DNA of 64,000 nt from Glaciimonas sp. (GCA_012927625.1 JABBOV010000008.1:186001-250000), one strand, 5' to 3'. Positions 34,127-42,898 are shown, counted from the stretch's first letter. Numbers and translations: made by a program. Notes: generated from the letters alone by a model not told the origin.

Positions 34127-35443
34127 TTACATCCCGAGATAAGCTGCGCGCACCTGTTCGTTGCTGATGAGTTCCTGACCGGTGCCGGTGAGGGTAATTG
34201 TGCCCGTTTCCAGCACATAACCACGATCAGCAATGGCCAGGGCGGCAAAGGCGTTCTGCTCGACCAGAAAGATGGTCATGCCCTGCGCTTTGAGTGTCTT
34301 GACAACGTTAAACACTTCTTCCACCAGTAGTGGCGCCAAACCCATCGAAGGCTCATCGAGCAGCAGCATTTTCGGGCGACCCATCAGCGCCCGGCTTATT
34401 GCCAGCATCTGCTGCTGACCGCCAGACAGCGTGCCTGCAGGCAGCTTGCGTTTCTCCTTCAGGATTGGAAACATCGAGAAGACCATCTCAAGGTCGCCCT
34501 CGACCTGATTTTTGGGCTGGGTGTAAGCGCCCAAACGCAAATTATCTTCGATGGACAGCGGCCCAAAAACCTGTCGACCTTCCGGCGACTGGCAGATGCC
34601 GCGCCGCATGCGCATGTCGGCACGCAGTTTGCTGATGTCTTCCCCGCAGAACTGAATGCTGCCCGCACTCAGCGGCTGTACCCCGGACAGAGTGCGCAGG
34701 AATGTCGTCTTGCCCGCGCCATTAGCGCCGACCAGGGCGACCGTCTCGCCCCGCCGCACTTCGAGGCTGATGCCCTTCAGGGCCTTGATGCGGCCATAAC
34801 AACTTTCCATGCCGCTGACGCGGAGCACGACATCCATCTTGTCTGGTGCGGCATTCGGCTGTAGACGGCCTGCCGATTGCGCCCCCAGGCCGATGGATTC
34901 GGGGGCCAGGCTAACGATGCGATGGAAAAGTTCGCGGAATTCAGCCTTGGCATTTTCGCCAAAGAATGGATCTTCGCTGTTACGGAAAGCACCATCTATT
35001 TCGGCCCAGTCTGCGGCAGTCAATATCTCACGGGCAAGCGGAAAGACCTCTTTTTCTTCAGCTTCAATATGATTTTTAAGTCCGTGACTGAATATCCGCA
35101 AGGCCGCGGCAAAAGCCGTGTTATCCAGGTCGCCGTCAACAGCGCTTTTCAGCTGCTCGCGCAGATGCCTGAGATTTTCCGGCCCGTTGCGATGTTCAAC
35201 CTGCAGGCGGTCGAGGATGGCTGTGGCATCGGTGCTGCGCGTGCGCAAAATACGAAACAAGAAATCATCTTCCTTGGGGTGGTGCGAGCGATCGATGAAT
35301 TGCTCAATGTAATCAAAAACCGAGCTGAAAAAATTGCCATCGATTTTGCTGCCGGCTTCGATTTCATCGGCGACCAGATTCACCGTGGTCAAGATACGCC
35401 AGAGATTGCGATGCTCGTCGCTGATAATGCGCAGTGCTTCCAT
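34127..35443 (-). CDS. Hemerythrin-like domain fused to LivF-type ABC transporter ATPase
   Basis: One uninterrupted 438-residue frame joins two domains. Residues 1-180 are a hemerythrin/HHE-like four-helix domain with H11, H54-H55-PKED (E58), H84, H120 and H125-xxxE, a pattern able to bind a diiron or similar centre. After a linker (about 181-202) residues 203-438 are a LivF ATPase: Walker A GANGAGKTT (239-247), signature LSGGQQQML and Walker B LLLDEPSMG. Met203 has no ribosome site, so separate LivF synthesis is not indicated. The fusion is the last gene of livH-livM-livG-livF. I infer that oxygen, iron or redox state may modulate the transporter; nothing in the sequence proves it. Confidence 0.9.
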   Translation of the reverse strand: MEALRIISDEHRNLWRILTTVNLVADEIEAGSKIDGNFFSSVFDYIEQFIDRSHHPKEDDFLFRILRTRSTDATAILDRLQVEHRNGPENLRHLREQLKSAVDGDLDNTAFAAALRIFSHGLKNHIEAEEKEVFPLAREILTAADWAEIDGAFRNSEDPFFGENAKAEFRELFHRIVSLAPESIGLGAQSAGRLQPNAAPDKMDVVLRVSGMESCYGRIKALKGISLEVRRGETVALVGANGAGKTTFLRTLSGVQPLSAGSIQFCGEDISKLRADMRMRRGICQSPEGRQVFGPLSIEDNLRLGAYTQPKNQVEGDLEMVFSMFPILKEKRKLPAGTLSGGQQQMLAISRALMGRPKMLLLDEPSMGLAPLLVEEVFNVVKTLKAQGMTIFLVEQNAFAALAIADRGYVLETGTITLTGTGQELISNEQVRAAYLGM

Positions 35444-35455
35444 GCTGTTCCTTTT

Positions 35456-36217
35456 TTATGGTTGCGCGCCGAGATAAGCGGCGATCACGTCGGGATTCTT
35501 GCGAACCTCTTCACCGGTGCCTTCGGCAAGTTTTTTGCCGTAATCAAGCACGAGGATACGGTCGGAGAGGTTCATCACCATCTTCATGTCGTGTTCGACC
35601 AGGACGACGGTGACGCCGGAATCGGCAACCTTGCGTACCAGTTCGTCGACTTCGATAGTTTCCCTGGGGTTCAGGCCGGCAGCCGGTTCGTCCAGGAAGA
35701 TCAGGCGCGGTTTCGAGGCCAGCGCCCGGGCTATTTCCAGACGCTTGAGGGCGCCATACGGCATGCTATCGGCGCGCGTCTCGATATACTTTTCCAGACC
35801 GACAAAGCGCATCAGTTCGGCGGCTTCGTCGCGAAGCTCGCGGTCCCGACGCTGAATGCTTGGGAAACGCAGCGCGGCTTTAAGCGGATTACGGTCCAGG
35901 CGCAGATGGGCGCCGACCATCACGTTCTCGATGGCTCGCATGTTCATGCATATCTGCAGGTTCTGAAAAGTGCGAGCGACACCGCGTTTGGCTAGTTCAT
36001 TCGGCGTTTTTCCTCCAATTGATTCGCCATCCAGTCTAATCTCGCCACTGGTAGGGGTATAGATTCCCGTGATCAAGTTGAACAGTGTGGTCTTGCCCGC
36101 GCCGTTGGGGCCAATGACCGCATAGACTATCCCGGCATCAATGCTGAAACTGACGTTCTGTACCGCCTTGACCCCACCAAAATTGATGGAGAGTTGGCTA
36201 ACATCAAGTAACGCCAT
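35456..36217 (-). CDS. livG: Branched-chain amino acid-type ABC transporter ATPase
   Basis: A 253-residue ATP-binding subunit. Walker A is GPNGAGKTT, Walker B LIFLDEPAAGLNP, and the LivG-type insert RTFQNLQICMNMRAIENVMVG is clear. The canonical LSGGQ signature is altered to MPYGALKRLEIARAL, as is usual in LivG proteins. It starts 2 bp after livM and is followed 12 bp later by the hemerythrin-LivF gene. The cargo is probably an amino or aromatic acid. Confidence 0.94.
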   Translation of the reverse strand: MALLDVSQLSINFGGVKAVQNVSFSIDAGIVYAVIGPNGAGKTTLFNLITGIYTPTSGEIRLDGESIGGKTPNELAKRGVARTFQNLQICMNMRAIENVMVGAHLRLDRNPLKAALRFPSIQRRDRELRDEAAELMRFVGLEKYIETRADSMPYGALKRLEIARALASKPRLIFLDEPAAGLNPRETIEVDELVRKVADSGVTVVLVEHDMKMVMNLSDRILVLDYGKKLAEGTGEEVRKNPDVIAAYLGAQP

Positions 36218-36219
36218 GT

Positions 36220-37158
36220 CTATTCTCCCTTGCCGAATTTGGTAGCCAGCGTGGGGACTAATCCCTTGGGCATGAAGATCATGCAGATCATCAGAATGGC
36301 GCCGAAGGCGACAGTTTCCCAGCCCTCAAAAGTAACCAGAACTTGAGGCAGTGCGGTGAGCAGCACGGCACCGACCAGCGAGCCATAGACTGAAGCCATG
36401 CCGCCAATCACGACCATGGTGACTAGTTCGATGGAGTGAAAGAAGCCAGCGAGATTGGGGGTGACAAAGCCAACGTAGTGCGCTGTGACACTGCCCATCA
36501 GGCTGGCGAAAACGGCAGACATGACAAAGATCGCCACTTTGTAACGCGCCACATCGACCCCGACGACTTGAGCCGCGACTTCCGAGCCATGCAGAGCGCG
36601 CAGGGCGCGACCGAACGGTGAATCGATCAGGTTGAGCGAGGCCCAGATACTGACCGAGAGCAGCAGGGCGACGACCCAGTACCAGTGCTTGTCACTTGAC
36701 AGTTGAAAGCCCAGCAAACCCATTGCCGGTACCGGCATGCCATCCGGGCCGCCGGTCCAGGCCGCTTCGTTACGCAGTGCGATGTTGATGATGATGCCGA
36801 TACCGAGGGTAGCCATGGCCAGATAGTGGCCCTTCAATTTGAAGATCGGACGCGCAATCAAGGCGGCCAGCAGGCCGGTGGCAATAGCCCCCGCCCCCAT
36901 TGCCAGCAGCGGATGCCAGCCGAAGTGGGTCGTTAGCACGGCGGAAGCGTAAGCGCCGATGCCCAGGAAACCAGCGTGGCCGAGGCTGATTTGCCCGGCG
37001 AAACCAATCAGCAGGTTCAGGCCCAGCGCAATCACCGCATTGATTGCCATACGGATGGCGAGATCGAGGTAAAAACTATTGGGTAGTACAAAAGGCAGAA
37101 CCAGCAGGATGCCGATGACGAGATACAGACCATAGTAGGCGTTCTTTTGCATTTTCAT
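36220..37158 (-). CDS. livM: Branched-chain amino acid-type ABC transporter permease
   Basis: The second permease (312 residues) has eight to nine hydrophobic segments and the LivM signature GFAGQISLGHAGFLGIGAYASAV. The start ATG at 37158 overlaps the livH stop as ATGA; the longer frame upstream to 37473 lies inside livH and is discarded. It forms the membrane channel with LivH. Confidence 0.94.
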   Translation of the reverse strand: MKMQKNAYYGLYLVIGILLVLPFVLPNSFYLDLAIRMAINAVIALGLNLLIGFAGQISLGHAGFLGIGAYASAVLTTHFGWHPLLAMGAGAIATGLLAALIARPIFKLKGHYLAMATLGIGIIINIALRNEAAWTGGPDGMPVPAMGLLGFQLSSDKHWYWVVALLLSVSIWASLNLIDSPFGRALRALHGSEVAAQVVGVDVARYKVAIFVMSAVFASLMGSVTAHYVGFVTPNLAGFFHSIELVTMVVIGGMASVYGSLVGAVLLTALPQVLVTFEGWETVAFGAILMICMIFMPKGLVPTLATKFGKGE

Positions 37159-38030
37159 ACACGATCCGTCGATTTGCCGCCAAACAGCCCGCGCGGCATG
37201 AAAAAGAGAATGAACAGGATAAGCAAGAAGGGAATTGCATCCTTGTAGGCCGAAGAGATGTAACCGGCACCCATGGCCTCGAGAATACCGACCAGCAGGC
37301 CGCCGATCACTGCGCCGAGGCCATTGCCCATGCCACCGACGACTGCAGCGACAAAACCCTTGAGGCCGAGCATGATCCCTACATCGTAGGAGGTCATCGT
37401 AATCGGGGTTACCAGAATGCCGCCGACGGCGCCGAGCGCCGCCGACATGGCAAAACTCATGCACAGCACCCAACTGGTATTAATGCCGACCAGTTCTGCT
37501 GCCAGCCGGTTGTAAGAGGTGGCGAGCATGGCTTTGCCTTGCAGAGTGCGGTTGAAAAAATACCACAGGACAATCACTACCAGTGCGGTCCCGCCAAGAA
37601 CCCAGAGACTTTGCGGCATCAGCGTGGCGCCCAGTATTTGAATCGGATCTTCGCCGGAAAAAGCCGGCAGGCTGTGGGTTCCTTTGCCCAACCAGACTTG
37701 GGTCAACCCCCGAATGACGAGTGAAGCGCCAATGGTGATGATGATCAGGGTCACCGTTTCAGCGTTCTTGACAGGCTCAATAGCCAATTTTTCCATCAGG
37801 ACGCCAACGACGGCGGGCAACACAATCGCCAGCAGCAATGCTATTGGCAAAGGTAGTCCGGCCTGGGTAAAAAATACCGACAGCATACCGCCCAGCATGA
37901 TGAATTCACCTTGGGCAAAGTTGATTACGTTGCTGGCGTTGTAGATCAGGGTGAAGCCCAGGGCAGACAAGGCGTAGGTGGCGCCAACCGTAATGCCGGA
38001 AAAAAGAAATTGCAGAAACTGGGCAAGCAT
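37155..38030 (-). CDS. livH: Branched-chain amino acid-type ABC transporter permease
   Basis: The 291-residue permease starts MLAQFLQFLFSGITVGATYAL with an AAGGAG site before the ATG. LivH hallmarks are the GFTLIYNASNVINFAQGEFIMLGG segment and the late GGMGNGLGAVIGGLLVG. It is first in livH-livM-livG-hemerythrin/livF. No binding protein gene adjoins it; the nearest on the same strand is at 48760-49905 in the paa operon. Confidence 0.95.
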   Translation of the reverse strand: MLAQFLQFLFSGITVGATYALSALGFTLIYNASNVINFAQGEFIMLGGMLSVFFTQAGLPLPIALLLAIVLPAVVGVLMEKLAIEPVKNAETVTLIIITIGASLVIRGLTQVWLGKGTHSLPAFSGEDPIQILGATLMPQSLWVLGGTALVVIVLWYFFNRTLQGKAMLATSYNRLAAELVGINTSWVLCMSFAMSAALGAVGGILVTPITMTSYDVGIMLGLKGFVAAVVGGMGNGLGAVIGGLLVGILEAMGAGYISSAYKDAIPFLLILFILFFMPRGLFGGKSTDRV

Positions 38031-38113
38031 CAAGTTCTCCTTCCCGTTTGGGTAAAGGCCAAATGGCTGGTTGATTGCTTGGGCATTTTTTGTCTCCTGG
38101 TTGCTTCAGTAAA

Positions 38114-38230
38114 CGGCTGTGAGCCGATTTTTACTTATATTTTATATTCTAAAATACAGAATATATTCCGCTAATAATAAATGATACAAAAAAACAGTGC
38201 AATCTATATTCATGTATCGTTTGCACTGTT
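38114..38230 (-). promoter_or_regulatory. liv upstream region with nested inverted repeats
   Basis: Upstream of livH are a CGGCT-GTG-AGCCG hairpin (38114-38126), an ATTCT/AGAAT pair (38146-38162) overlapping a GAATATATTC palindrome (38159-38168), and an AT-rich promoter-like tract. Further up, GATACA/TGTATC (38183-38188, 38213-38218) and AACAGTGCAA/TTGCACTGTT (38193-38202, 38221-38230) cross each other in pseudoknot order. Which of these are operators or RNA structures is unknown. Confidence 0.5.
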
Positions 38231-38397
38231 CTGTCGGATTAACTTTTTTAACCGTCACGACATACGATATGCGAGACAGTTATCGCTCATTGATATGGCC
38301 TGTTATGGCCTGTTGCGATCAAATTTTACGTTTTGTAAAAATGTGCAGGGATCTCTTCGCGTGCCGTTACTAACTGATGTTACTCACAAAAAATTCG

Positions 38398-38551
38398 ATC
38401 CACGAAGACACGAAAAAACTGCATGGCACCATTTTTTGGCGTTCGTTTGTCAGTAGTGCAGGCCTGCGTGCCTGCAACCGATGCAGGCACGCAGGCCTGC
38501 ACTACTGTGACATTGCTTGCTGTTTTCGTGCTTTTCGTGTCTTTCGTGGAG
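38398..38551. repeat. MITE-like element carrying a perfect 26-bp palindrome
   Basis: The ends ATCCACGAAGACACGAAAA (38398) and TTTTCGTGTCTTTCGTGGA (38532-38550) match the element at 26026-26220. Inside, 38451-38476 and 38482-38507 are exact 26-bp complements around the loop ACCGA; each arm holds TGCAGGC and GCCTGC motifs. A partial arm of the same palindrome lies between gltB and gltD (3331-3355). Confidence 0.75.
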
Positions 38552-38638
38552 AATGCTTTTCCTATGTCGCACACGCACTGAGTAACATCTGTTACTCATT
38601 GCACTAAAAGCGCAACAATTCCCTGTGACGCGTTTAGC

Positions 38639-38863
38639 TTAATGGTCTTCGCGCGCCAGTTGCAGCGCAGTGCGCAGGATCGCGATATCGCCGATATGGT
38701 TTGCCAGCAGCAAAATCAACTTGGCGTTCAGCAGCGCACTTTGCTCGTCGGAAAGATCGCGATGCGACTCGATCAGCGCTTCGTAAAAGTCGTCGCCAGG
38801 CGAAAATTCGCGGAAATAACGCTTGCCCGACTCGTTGAAATTCGGGGCCAGATTCAGTGTCAT
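38639..38863 (-). CDS. DUF2783 small protein
   Basis: A 74-residue acidic helical protein (FSPGDDFYEALIESHRDLSDEQSALLNAKLILLLANHIGD) of the DUF2783 family, known mainly as a companion of aromatic FAD monooxygenases. Its ATG overlaps the stop of the upstream monooxygenase (ATGA), implying coupled synthesis. No biochemical role is established; a small partner or stabiliser is inference. Confidence 0.85.
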   Translation of the reverse strand: MTLNLAPNFNESGKRYFREFSPGDDFYEALIESHRDLSDEQSALLNAKLILLLANHIGDIAILRTALQLAREDH

Positions 38864-40548
38864 GATAATTCTCCCGTTACAGGTTGCAGGTTGCAGGTGG
38901 CCCGAGCCAATGCCTGTTGCACGCGTGCCAAGTCGAGCGCACGCCAGCGGGCAGCGACATGCTGGTCGGGACGCGCCAGGTAATAGGTTCCATCTTGCGC
39001 ATCGTAGTGCCTGGCGATCATGCCATTGGCGTCAAGCATGACTTTCGCGTGCGCCAATTGGCCCGGCTTGGCGGCAATGACTAATGCCTCGATTGGCAGC
39101 TCGCCCTGCGCCAGCACCGCAAACTGCGCCAGCACAGAGTCCGGGATCGCGGCTGGATCAACACAGAAATACAGACCCTGGAAACGGTTGCCAAGCTGGT
39201 CGATCAGCCAGCCATCTTGCTGGCCGATTTTCACCGGGCCGTCGTCCATCGGCGCGCCCGGCACCATGTCACCGGTAAATTGATCGGTATCCGGCGTATT
39301 CAGACAGGATTCGGTCAAAAAAGCCGGCACCGACAGGCGGCCGGAATTGACTAGCTTTCTGGCGAACGCATGCTTTTCCGCCAGTTTCAACACCGCATTG
39401 CGGAAGGTCTTGCTGGCAGTACTCTTGGGGGTAATGAAATCGGTCGATCGGGTCGAATTCATCAGGTTCTCGTCGGCGGCAAAACAGCGCTCATGCGAAT
39501 AAGTATCGAGCAGTTGGTCAGGCGCCTTGCCGTCCATTACCAGTTTCAGTTTCCAGACCAGGTTGTCGGTATCCTGCAAACCGGAATTGGCGCCGCGCGC
39601 ACCGAATGGCGAAACCTGATGCGCGGCGTCGCCGACAAACAGGCACTTGCCATGCCGGAAGCTTTTCATGCGGCGGCACTGAAAGGTGTATACGCTGACC
39701 CATTCCAGCTCGAATTCGCGTTCGTCGCCCAGCATCGCCTTGATCCGCGGGATCACGTTTTCCGGCTTTCTTTCTTCGTCTGGATCGGCATCCCAGCCGA
39801 GCTGGAAATCGATGCGCCAGACATTATCGGCTTCGCGGTGCAGCAGTACCGATTGGTTTGGATGGAATGGCGGATCGAACCAGAACCAGCGCTCGGCTGG
39901 AAAATCCGCTTTCATTACGACATCGGCGATCAGGAACCGATCCATGAAAATTTTGCCTTCAGTCTCCAATCCCAACATATTGCGGATCGGGCTGCGCGCA
40001 CCGTCCGCCACAATCAACCAGTCGGCCTCGATCTGATACATGCCGTCCGGCGTTTCAACCTGTAATGTAACGCTGCCATCCTGCTGCTGCACCGACACCG
40101 CCTTATTCTTCCAGCGCAACGTCACACCCGCCGACACTGCCCGCTGCACCAGGTATTCTTCCAGATAATACTGCTGCAAATTCACCATTCCAGGCCGCTT
40201 CTGATCGTCTTCCGGCTGCAGGTTGAAACTGAACACTTCATCGTTGCGAAAAAAAGTACGACCGACATTCCAGCTCACGCCCTTTGCCATGATCGGATCG
40301 CCGCAACCAAGCCGATCCAACACCTCGATCGCCCGCTTCGCGTAGCACAGGCCGCGCGAGCCGACCGAGACGGTATCGTCATCGTCCAGCAGCAGCACAG
40401 GTATGTTCTGCAAGCGGCAATCAATCGCTGCCGCCAGACCGGCCGGGCCGGCTCCGATAATTACCACCGGATAGCGCCGCACTGCGCCGCTATTGATTTC
40501 TTCCGGCGTGGTGTACTGAAATTTTGAATAGGTATAGGTTTTTTGCAT
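38860..40548 (-). CDS. FAD-dependent aromatic monooxygenase (MhpA-like)
   Basis: A 562-residue class A flavin hydroxylase resembling 3-(3-hydroxyphenyl)propionate hydroxylase. The three fingerprints are present: GxGxxG in VVIIGAGPAGLAAAID, the DG motif in IVADGARSPIRNMLG, and the GD motif in CLFVGDAAHQVSPFGARGANSG. A thioredoxin-like C-terminal domain follows. The ATG at 40548 (MQKTYTYSKF) has AAGGAGA upstream and is chosen over a frame starting ten codons earlier. The substrate is unknown; no ring-cleavage gene lies beside it. Confidence 0.9.
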   Translation of the reverse strand: MQKTYTYSKFQYTTPEEINSGAVRRYPVVIIGAGPAGLAAAIDCRLQNIPVLLLDDDDTVSVGSRGLCYAKRAIEVLDRLGCGDPIMAKGVSWNVGRTFFRNDEVFSFNLQPEDDQKRPGMVNLQQYYLEEYLVQRAVSAGVTLRWKNKAVSVQQQDGSVTLQVETPDGMYQIEADWLIVADGARSPIRNMLGLETEGKIFMDRFLIADVVMKADFPAERWFWFDPPFHPNQSVLLHREADNVWRIDFQLGWDADPDEERKPENVIPRIKAMLGDEREFELEWVSVYTFQCRRMKSFRHGKCLFVGDAAHQVSPFGARGANSGLQDTDNLVWKLKLVMDGKAPDQLLDTYSHERCFAADENLMNSTRSTDFITPKSTASKTFRNAVLKLAEKHAFARKLVNSGRLSVPAFLTESCLNTPDTDQFTGDMVPGAPMDDGPVKIGQQDGWLIDQLGNRFQGLYFCVDPAAIPDSVLAQFAVLAQGELPIEALVIAAKPGQLAHAKVMLDANGMIARHYDAQDGTYYLARPDQHVAARWRALDLARVQQALARATCNLQPVTGELS

Positions 40549-40651
40549 GCCTGTCTCCTTGAAGAACCGGCTCGCCATTGTTTAGGCACAAATGCGTCCG
40601 GTTTCTGTTATTGCGCCGGCCAACCTGGCTGGCGTGTTTCCTTGTGATCCC

Positions 40652-41614
40652 TTAGCCTTCCAGCGTCTTCCACATTTCGATATCCCGTTCGGCAGTCCAG
40701 ATGCGCGGATCCGGGTAGCCGGTCGCCTCATCAAAGGCACGCGTCACGTCGAACGGCATGCAGTGATCGAAAATTACCCAGTTGCCGTATTTCGGTTGCA
40801 GCAGCGCATAGGTTTCCTTATAAATCGTATTCAGGTCTTTACCTTGTTGCGCACCTTGGCGCACCGCAGCGAACAGATCCTGCACAAAGTCCCGGGTGCC
40901 TTCCAGTCCAGCCTTGACTTGCACTGCAGTCTTGAGTGCAGCGCCGCGTCCCGGCACCAGTTTTTCCGCCTGCAGCGCAACCAGGTTGTCTAACGTATGC
41001 GGCCAATCCTGAAAGTAAGCGTCGCCGGCATAGGGCGTAGCACCGAATTCAACCAGATCGCCGGAAAACAGGACTTTGTCCTGCGGCAGCCAAACCACGG
41101 TATCGCCCTTGGTATGGCCGCGCCCGAGCTGCATGATCTTCACTTCAAGCTTGCCGAGCCAGAGCGTCATTTCTTTCTGGAACACAATCGTCGGCCAAGT
41201 CAGACCGGGGACCGATTCGACCGCCTGGAACAGGCGCGGGAAACGGCCGATCTCACTATCCATATCGAACGCGCCGCGCTCGACAATCAGGTCATAGGTA
41301 TCCTTGCTGGCGATGATGTGCTCCAGTCCGTGCTGCCGGTAGCCGCTGGCGCCGAGCACGCGCACCGCGTGGTAATGGCTCAGCACCACATACTTGATCG
41401 GCTTGTCGGTGACTTCGCGGATGCGGCGCACCACGTCCTGCGCCATGACCGGCGTAGCTTGCGTATCGATCACCATCACCGCTTCGTCGCCGATGATGAT
41501 GCCGGTATTCGGATCGCCCTCGGCGGTGTAGGCATACGCATGTTCGGACAGTTGATCGAAGCTAACCTTTTTCTGTTCGAGGTCGGCTTGCGAGGCAAAT
41601 TTTTTCTGATTCAT
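40652..41614 (-). CDS. Metallo-beta-lactamase-fold hydrolase with altered metal motif
   Basis: A 320-residue MBL-fold protein starting MNQKKFASQADLEQKK, with AAGGAG before the ATG at 41614 (a longer frame to 41899 crosses a repeat). The usual HxHxDH is HYHAVR, so the second-metal residues are missing, and the late loop is VPGRGA rather than the common PGHG. The GRGHTKGD His and LFSGD Asp remain. It may bind one metal. It lies upstream of the monooxygenase on the same strand and divergent from the IclR gene, so a role in the same aromatic pathway is likely. Confidence 0.85.
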   Translation of the reverse strand: MNQKKFASQADLEQKKVSFDQLSEHAYAYTAEGDPNTGIIIGDEAVMVIDTQATPVMAQDVVRRIREVTDKPIKYVVLSHYHAVRVLGASGYRQHGLEHIIASKDTYDLIVERGAFDMDSEIGRFPRLFQAVESVPGLTWPTIVFQKEMTLWLGKLEVKIMQLGRGHTKGDTVVWLPQDKVLFSGDLVEFGATPYAGDAYFQDWPHTLDNLVALQAEKLVPGRGAALKTAVQVKAGLEGTRDFVQDLFAAVRQGAQQGKDLNTIYKETYALLQPKYGNWVIFDHCMPFDVTRAFDEATGYPDPRIWTAERDIEMWKTLEG

Positions 41615-41709
41615 GTGAACTCCTTGTAATGTTTCAAATTGGGCCGCCATGATTGAACGGAGTACAAATTTAAATGCTGAGAGCAGCTTTTTAATTATAA
41701 ATATTAGAT

Positions 41710-41782
41710 GAGTATAAGTATAAACAATACATTTTACGCATGTATTTATTGCGTATTTAAAAAATACAATGGCTAGTATATG
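41710..41782 (-). repeat. AT-rich dispersed repeat, copy 5
   Basis: Read on the minus strand it runs CATATACTAGCCATTG, a T-run, ACGCAATAAATACATGCGTAAAATG and ends TATACTC. It matches copies 3 and 4 in block order and length (73 bp). It lies about 95 bp upstream of the MBL-fold gene. Confidence 0.6.
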
Positions 41783-41960
41783 TTTATTACGACCATTCTG
41801 AAAAACCACTGCAACCCACTTAAAATGCACCTGGCACCGCTTGCTTTTGGTGCCTATTCCCGGCTTCGCCATCAACATGCATGCAGGTCTTGTCGACAAC
41901 TATCCGTATCTAGACCGTATTTTTCACCGCACTCAAACACTGGCCTGTGCTTGCATTAAT

Positions 41961-42068
41961 ATTCGTTTATAACGAATCAATTTACTATCATCAAATTTGT
42001 TGATATTGACGAATAAATTTAATTTATAATCAACGCGTGCCGTTGTGGTCAGCAGGTAGCTGACCACA
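41961..42068 (+). promoter_or_regulatory. Promoter and operators of the IclR-LuxR pair
   Basis: Three inverted repeats occur in order: ATTCGTT-TAT-AACGAAT (41961-41977), ATCAA-ATTTG-TTGAT (41990-42004) and TGTGGTCAGC-AGGTA-GCTGACCACA (42044-42068). A TATAAT at 42025-42030 with TTGATA 19 bp upstream is a plausible promoter. The last palindrome would lie just after the transcription start, a good place for autorepression by IclR. Confidence 0.6.
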
Positions 42069-42099
42069 GAGCAACCAAAATTGGATCAAGGAGAATTGC

Positions 42100-42894
42100 A
42101 TGGTGTTATCCCCGCCAAAAGCTAGCAGGCGAATACAGGCGATCGAGGTTGGCAGCCAGTTACTGATGGCGCTGGTGCGCCACCGGCAACCGATGTCGCT
42201 AACCACGCTGGCAAAAGCGGCCAACATGACGCCATCCAAGGCGCATCCGTACCTGGCCAGCTTTGGCGCGGTCGGCCTCACCGAGCAAGACCCGGTCAGC
42301 GGCAACTATGGACTGGGACCCTTTTCGTTCCAGATGGGATTGGTCTGCTTGCAACAACAAAATCCGATCAAACTTGCGATCCCCGAAATCACCAGCCTGG
42401 CCGCCCGCATCGAGCAAACTGTCGTGTTGGCGGTCTGGGGCACGCACGGCCCGACCGTGGTTTATCTGGGCGACTCGAACCGCCCGATCCATGTCAATCT
42501 GCGGCCCGGTTCGGTAATGTCGATGCTGGGTACCGCCACCGGGCAGGTTTTTTCAGCTTTCCTGCCGGTCAAGCTAGTCGAAACAGCACTGGCCCGAGAA
42601 TTGAAGGATGAGGCGGTACTGGCCCAAAACACCTCGAAAAGCGCACTGCAGCAACACGAAGCAACGCTGGCCGAAGTGCGCCAGCGCGGCTTGGCCCGGG
42701 TCGAGGGTTTTCCGATTCCCGGCATCAGCGCATTCAGCGCGCCAGTGTTCGACAACAAGCAGTCGCTGGTGTTGGTGATTACCGCCACCGGCTCGTCCGG
42801 CAGCTTCGACTCGTCCTGGAATGGCCCGATCGCGCGCGAACTGCAGGCGTGCGCGCAAACGGTTTCCTACCGCCTTGGTTACGCCGGGAAATAA
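42100..42894 (+). CDS. IclR family transcriptional regulator
   Basis: A 264-residue regulator with an N-terminal winged helix (MSLTTLAKAANMTPSKAHPYLASF) and an IclR effector domain (IEQTVVLAVWGTHGPTVVYL, RPGSVMSMLGTATGQVF, GISAFSAPVFD). AAGGAG precedes the ATG. It is divergent from the MBL-fold/monooxygenase genes, which it probably controls. The LuxR-type gene starts 4 bp after its stop. Confidence 0.92.
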   Translation: MVLSPPKASRRIQAIEVGSQLLMALVRHRQPMSLTTLAKAANMTPSKAHPYLASFGAVGLTEQDPVSGNYGLGPFSFQMGLVCLQQQNPIKLAIPEITSLAARIEQTVVLAVWGTHGPTVVYLGDSNRPIHVNLRPGSVMSMLGTATGQVFSAFLPVKLVETALARELKDEAVLAQNTSKSALQQHEATLAEVRQRGLARVEGFPIPGISAFSAPVFDNKQSLVLVITATGSSGSFDSSWNGPIARELQACAQTVSYRLGYAGK

Positions 42895-42898
42895 GCCG

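Noticed and set aside
34877-35995. 372-codon plus-strand frame
   Set aside because: Antisense shadow across the hemerythrin-LivF and LivG genes; no ribosome site or family signal.
37159-37473. N-terminal extension of livM
   Set aside because: It lies wholly within livH; the ATGA overlap at 37155-37158 is the typical coupled start.
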